Part shown: piece by piece, positions 7,342 to 8,492 of the stretch
How positions within the stretch are numbered: the stretch's first letter is position 1
How the letters are laid out: every line of letters starts with the position of its first letter
Origin: Acidimicrobiia bacterium
GTDB taxonomy: Bacteria; Actinomycetota; Acidimicrobiia; Acidimicrobiales; Acidimicrobilacustridaceae
Length of the DNA: 8,492 bases
Assembly (NCBI GenBank): GCA_016462055.1
Contig: JAEMTX010000082.1
Coordinates: 1 to 8,492, forward strand
Direction: 5' to 3'
Position numbers and translations under genes: made by a program
The notes under the pieces: generated by a model
The model's input: the letters and a program-made list of their open reading frames with translations, nothing else
Databases searched by the model: none
What the model was told of the DNA's origin: nothing

Positions 7342-7345
7342 ACTG

Positions 7346-7375
7346 TTGGTGTCGGAGTTAGAGCACCGCTAACCT
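7346..7375 (+). promoter_or_regulatory. Possible promoter of rho
   Basis: TTGGTG (7346-7351) and TAACCT (7370-7375) are separated by 18 bases and resemble -35 and -10 elements, with a predicted transcription start near 7382. The -35 matches the consensus only in its first three bases, so this is a tentative call. Confidence 0.4.
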
Positions 7376-7376
7376 C
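7354..7376 (+). repeat. Weak inverted repeat over the rho promoter
   Basis: GTTAG (7357-7361) and CTAAC (7369-7373) form a perfect five-base stem around a seven-base loop. Further outward pairing to GGAG and CCTC is imperfect, with one mismatch and one wobble. There is no T-run, so it is a poor intrinsic terminator for the upstream gene. Its right arm overlaps the TAACCT -10-like element, so an operator is also possible. Confidence 0.3.
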
Positions 7377-7402
7377 ACACTGTCGATTGCGACCGCCTCG
7401 GC

Positions 7403-7435
7403 TGGTCCATCGTCTCACCGTCGTCCGACGGACCA
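7403..7435 (+). repeat. Nested hairpin in the rho leader
   Basis: TGGTCC (7403-7408) pairs perfectly with GGACCA (7430-7435). Inside it, CCGTC (7418-7422) and GACGG (7427-7431) can form a five-base stem with a GTCC loop. The full inner stem shares G7430-G7431 with the outer one, so the two either nest with a shortened inner stem or compete. No T-run follows. A structured leader of the rho mRNA is plausible. Confidence 0.4.
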
Positions 7436-7535
7436 TCCATTCGACCGAGTGGATGACTCTCCTGCACCGCACTTCCGTTTTCGAAGATCCACCACTCTCA
7501 TCCGGACGATTGCGTCTGGGAGAAACGAGTTTCCA

Positions 7536-8492
7536 ATGTCCGAGAAGGACCAACGCGCAACGCTTGAAGCGAAAGATCGCGACGAGCTCATGACCATCGC
7601 CTCAACGCTTGGCGGCAAACCGGGCTCGAGAGCCAAAAAGGCTGATGTCATCGAGATGATCCTCGAACTCATTGCCGATTCTGAGCCCGCTGCGCCCAAG
7701 CCGCGTCGCGGTCGTCCACCGAAGGCTGCCGTCGTCGAAGACGCACCAGTCGACGAAGCAGTCTTCGAATTTGAAGAGGATGAAATTTCGTCAGAGGTCG
7801 ATGACGCTGTCGCCGAAACCGAGAGCGCTACCGACGACGATGAGGTCGTGGCCGCCGAGGGGACTTCGCGTCCGCAGGCCGGAAGTGATTCCGATGGCGA
7901 GTTCGACGGCGAAGGTGGCGCGCGTCGACGTCGACGTCGCGGCCGCGATCGCGGAGGCGAACGCTCTGAGACCAGAACTGATGAACCGTGGTCAGGTGAT
8001 CCCGTTGATGTTTCGGGCGTTCTCGATCTGCGAGACGAGGGTTATGGCTTCATTCGCGTAAGTGGCTATTTGCCAACTCGTGAAGATGTCTATGTCTCGG
8101 TGAAACAAACTCGACAGTTCTCACTTCGTCGTGGCGATGTCATCACGGGCACGAGCCGTCCGGCAGCACGGAATGAAAAAAATCCGGCGCTCCTCCGCAT
8201 TGACACGGTCAATGACGGAACTCCCGATGCCGCTCGTGATCGCCGTCGTTTCGATGACCTCACGCCTCTTTTCCCCGACGAACGACTCACGTTGTCGTCT
8301 CGCGATGAGCCGTACAACATGACTTCGCGGATCATCGATCTACTGTCACCGATCGGAAAGGGACAGCGCGGACTCATTGTTGCCCCGCCGAAGGCAGGAA
8401 AAACAACGGTGATGAAGCAGATCGCGAAGTCGATCTCAGAGAACAATCCCGACGTGCATCTCATGGTGCTCCTTGTCGACGAGCGTCCAGAA
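7536..8492 (+). CDS. rho: Transcription termination factor Rho, 3'-truncated by the window edge
   Basis: RNA-dependent hexameric ATPase/helicase that ends transcription at non-intrinsic sites. The ATG at 7536 gives MSEKDQ; a purine-rich GGGAGA lies 12 bases upstream, rather far for a Shine-Dalgarno sequence. The 319 visible residues show: a Rho N-terminal helical domain (about 10-48, DRDELMTIASTLGG); an AT-hook-like PRRGRPPKAA (56-65); an acidic low-complexity tract (about 69-107); an Arg/Gly-rich tract with six consecutive arginines (130-135) and RGRDRGG (135-141); the cold-shock-like RNA-binding domain (about 157-225, GYGFIRVSG and DVYVSVKQTRQFSLRRGD); then the ATPase core with Walker A APPKAGKTT (283-291) and Walker B LMVLLVDERPE (309-319) at the edge. 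The insert of roughly 100 residues before the RNA-binding domain resembles the extended N-termini of other actinobacterial Rho proteins. About 170-200 C-terminal residues lie outside the window, including the Q- and R-loops. Confidence 0.96.
   Translation, partial: MSEKDQRATLEAKDRDELMTIASTLGGKPGSRAKKADVIEMILELIADSEPAAPKPRRGRPPKAAVVEDAPVDEAVFEFEEDEISSEVDDAVAETESATDDDEVVAAEGTSRPQAGSDSDGEFDGEGGARRRRRRGRDRGGERSETRTDEPWSGDPVDVSGVLDLRDEGYGFIRVSGYLPTREDVYVSVKQTRQFSLRRGDVITGTSRPAARNEKNPALLRIDTVNDGTPDAARDRRRFDDLTPLFPDERLTLSSRDEPYNMTSRIIDLLSPIGKGQRGLIVAPPKAGKTTVMKQIAKSISENNPDVHLMVLLVDERPE

Larger units (their letters stand above)
7342..7535 (+). other. Non-coding leader between the ApgM-like gene and rho
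   Basis: This 194-base gap is the longest non-coding stretch in the window. It holds a possible promoter at 7346-7375, a weak stem over that promoter, a nested hairpin at 7403-7435 and a purine-rich GGGAGA at 7518-7523. If transcription starts near 7382, rho has an untranslated leader of about 155 bases. Long leaders are known for rho in E. coli, where Rho limits its own expression; applying that here is inference. No tRNA or recognisable riboswitch is seen. Confidence 0.6.

Noticed and set aside
7056..7553. A 165-codon - strand frame running from the rho leader into the ApgM-like gene
   Set aside because: Although it spans the non-coding leader, it overlaps the conserved C-terminal part of the ApgM-like protein, shows no domain, and its sequence is low-complexity Ser/Arg/Thr typical of a shadow frame.
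7387..7593. A 68-codon Arg-rich + strand frame from a TTG in the rho leader, considered as a rho leader peptide
   Set aside because: It has a weak TTG start with no Shine-Dalgarno sequence and overlaps the rho start in another frame. Its Arg content follows from CGN-rich sequence. Only conservation across relatives would revive it.
1..8492. CRISPR array, insertion sequence, prophage, toxin-antitoxin or defence genes
   Set aside because: All seven real genes are housekeeping or biosynthetic in a conserved order; no periodic repeats, terminal inverted repeats, integrase or transposase motifs were seen on either strand.

Overview
The window is a chromosomal, housekeeping stretch from an actinobacterium. 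Its order, argS (5' end cut off) - lysA - TauE/SafE-type membrane protein - hom - thrC - ApgM-type alkaline-phosphatase-superfamily enzyme - rho (3' end cut off), matches the actinobacterial block known from Mycobacterium tuberculosis (argS-lysA-thrA/hom-thrC-thrB-rho), with two deviations. The moderate GC content, the Arg-rich insert in Rho and the mix of leaderless-looking and Shine-Dalgarno starts suggest a non-mycobacterial lineage such as Acidimicrobiia. That placement is inference; no rRNA or other marker is present. All seven genes are on the + strand and the region is densely coding, so the whole window reads as core metabolism rather than a mobile or defence island.

Positions 2-2630 hold argS (arginyl-tRNA synthetase, lacking roughly its first 100 residues) and lysA (diaminopimelate decarboxylase). 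A 243-residue TauE/SafE membrane protein follows lysA closely, from a TTG start at 2638. Both junctions have the same layout: the upstream TGA stop forms part of a TGAGG Shine-Dalgarno sequence, and the next start lies seven bases after the stop. These three genes look like one co-transcribed, translationally coupled unit.

Positions 3370-6150 hold hom (homoserine dehydrogenase with a C-terminal ACT domain) and thrC (long-form threonine synthase), joined by a one-base TAATG overlap. hom has no Shine-Dalgarno sequence. A TAGCCT -10-like element sits seven bases before its GTG start, as in a leaderless transcript, and a CACCGG tandem/inverted repeat lies directly against that element.

Positions 6196-7341 hold an ApgM-type enzyme where actinobacteria normally have thrB (homoserine kinase). 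As no GHMP-type ThrB is present, the simplest reading is that this protein supplies the homoserine kinase step between Hom and ThrC. This is the most interesting point in the window. A 194-base non-coding leader with inverted repeats and a possible promoter then precedes rho, whose N-terminal region contains an AT-hook-like motif, an acidic tract and an Arg-rich tract before the RNA-binding and ATPase domains.

Together the genes cover the end of lysine synthesis (LysA) and the homoserine-to-threonine branch (Hom, the ApgM-like protein, ThrC) of the aspartate family, flanked by a translation enzyme and the transcription termination factor. No tRNA, rRNA, CRISPR array, insertion sequence or integrase was seen.
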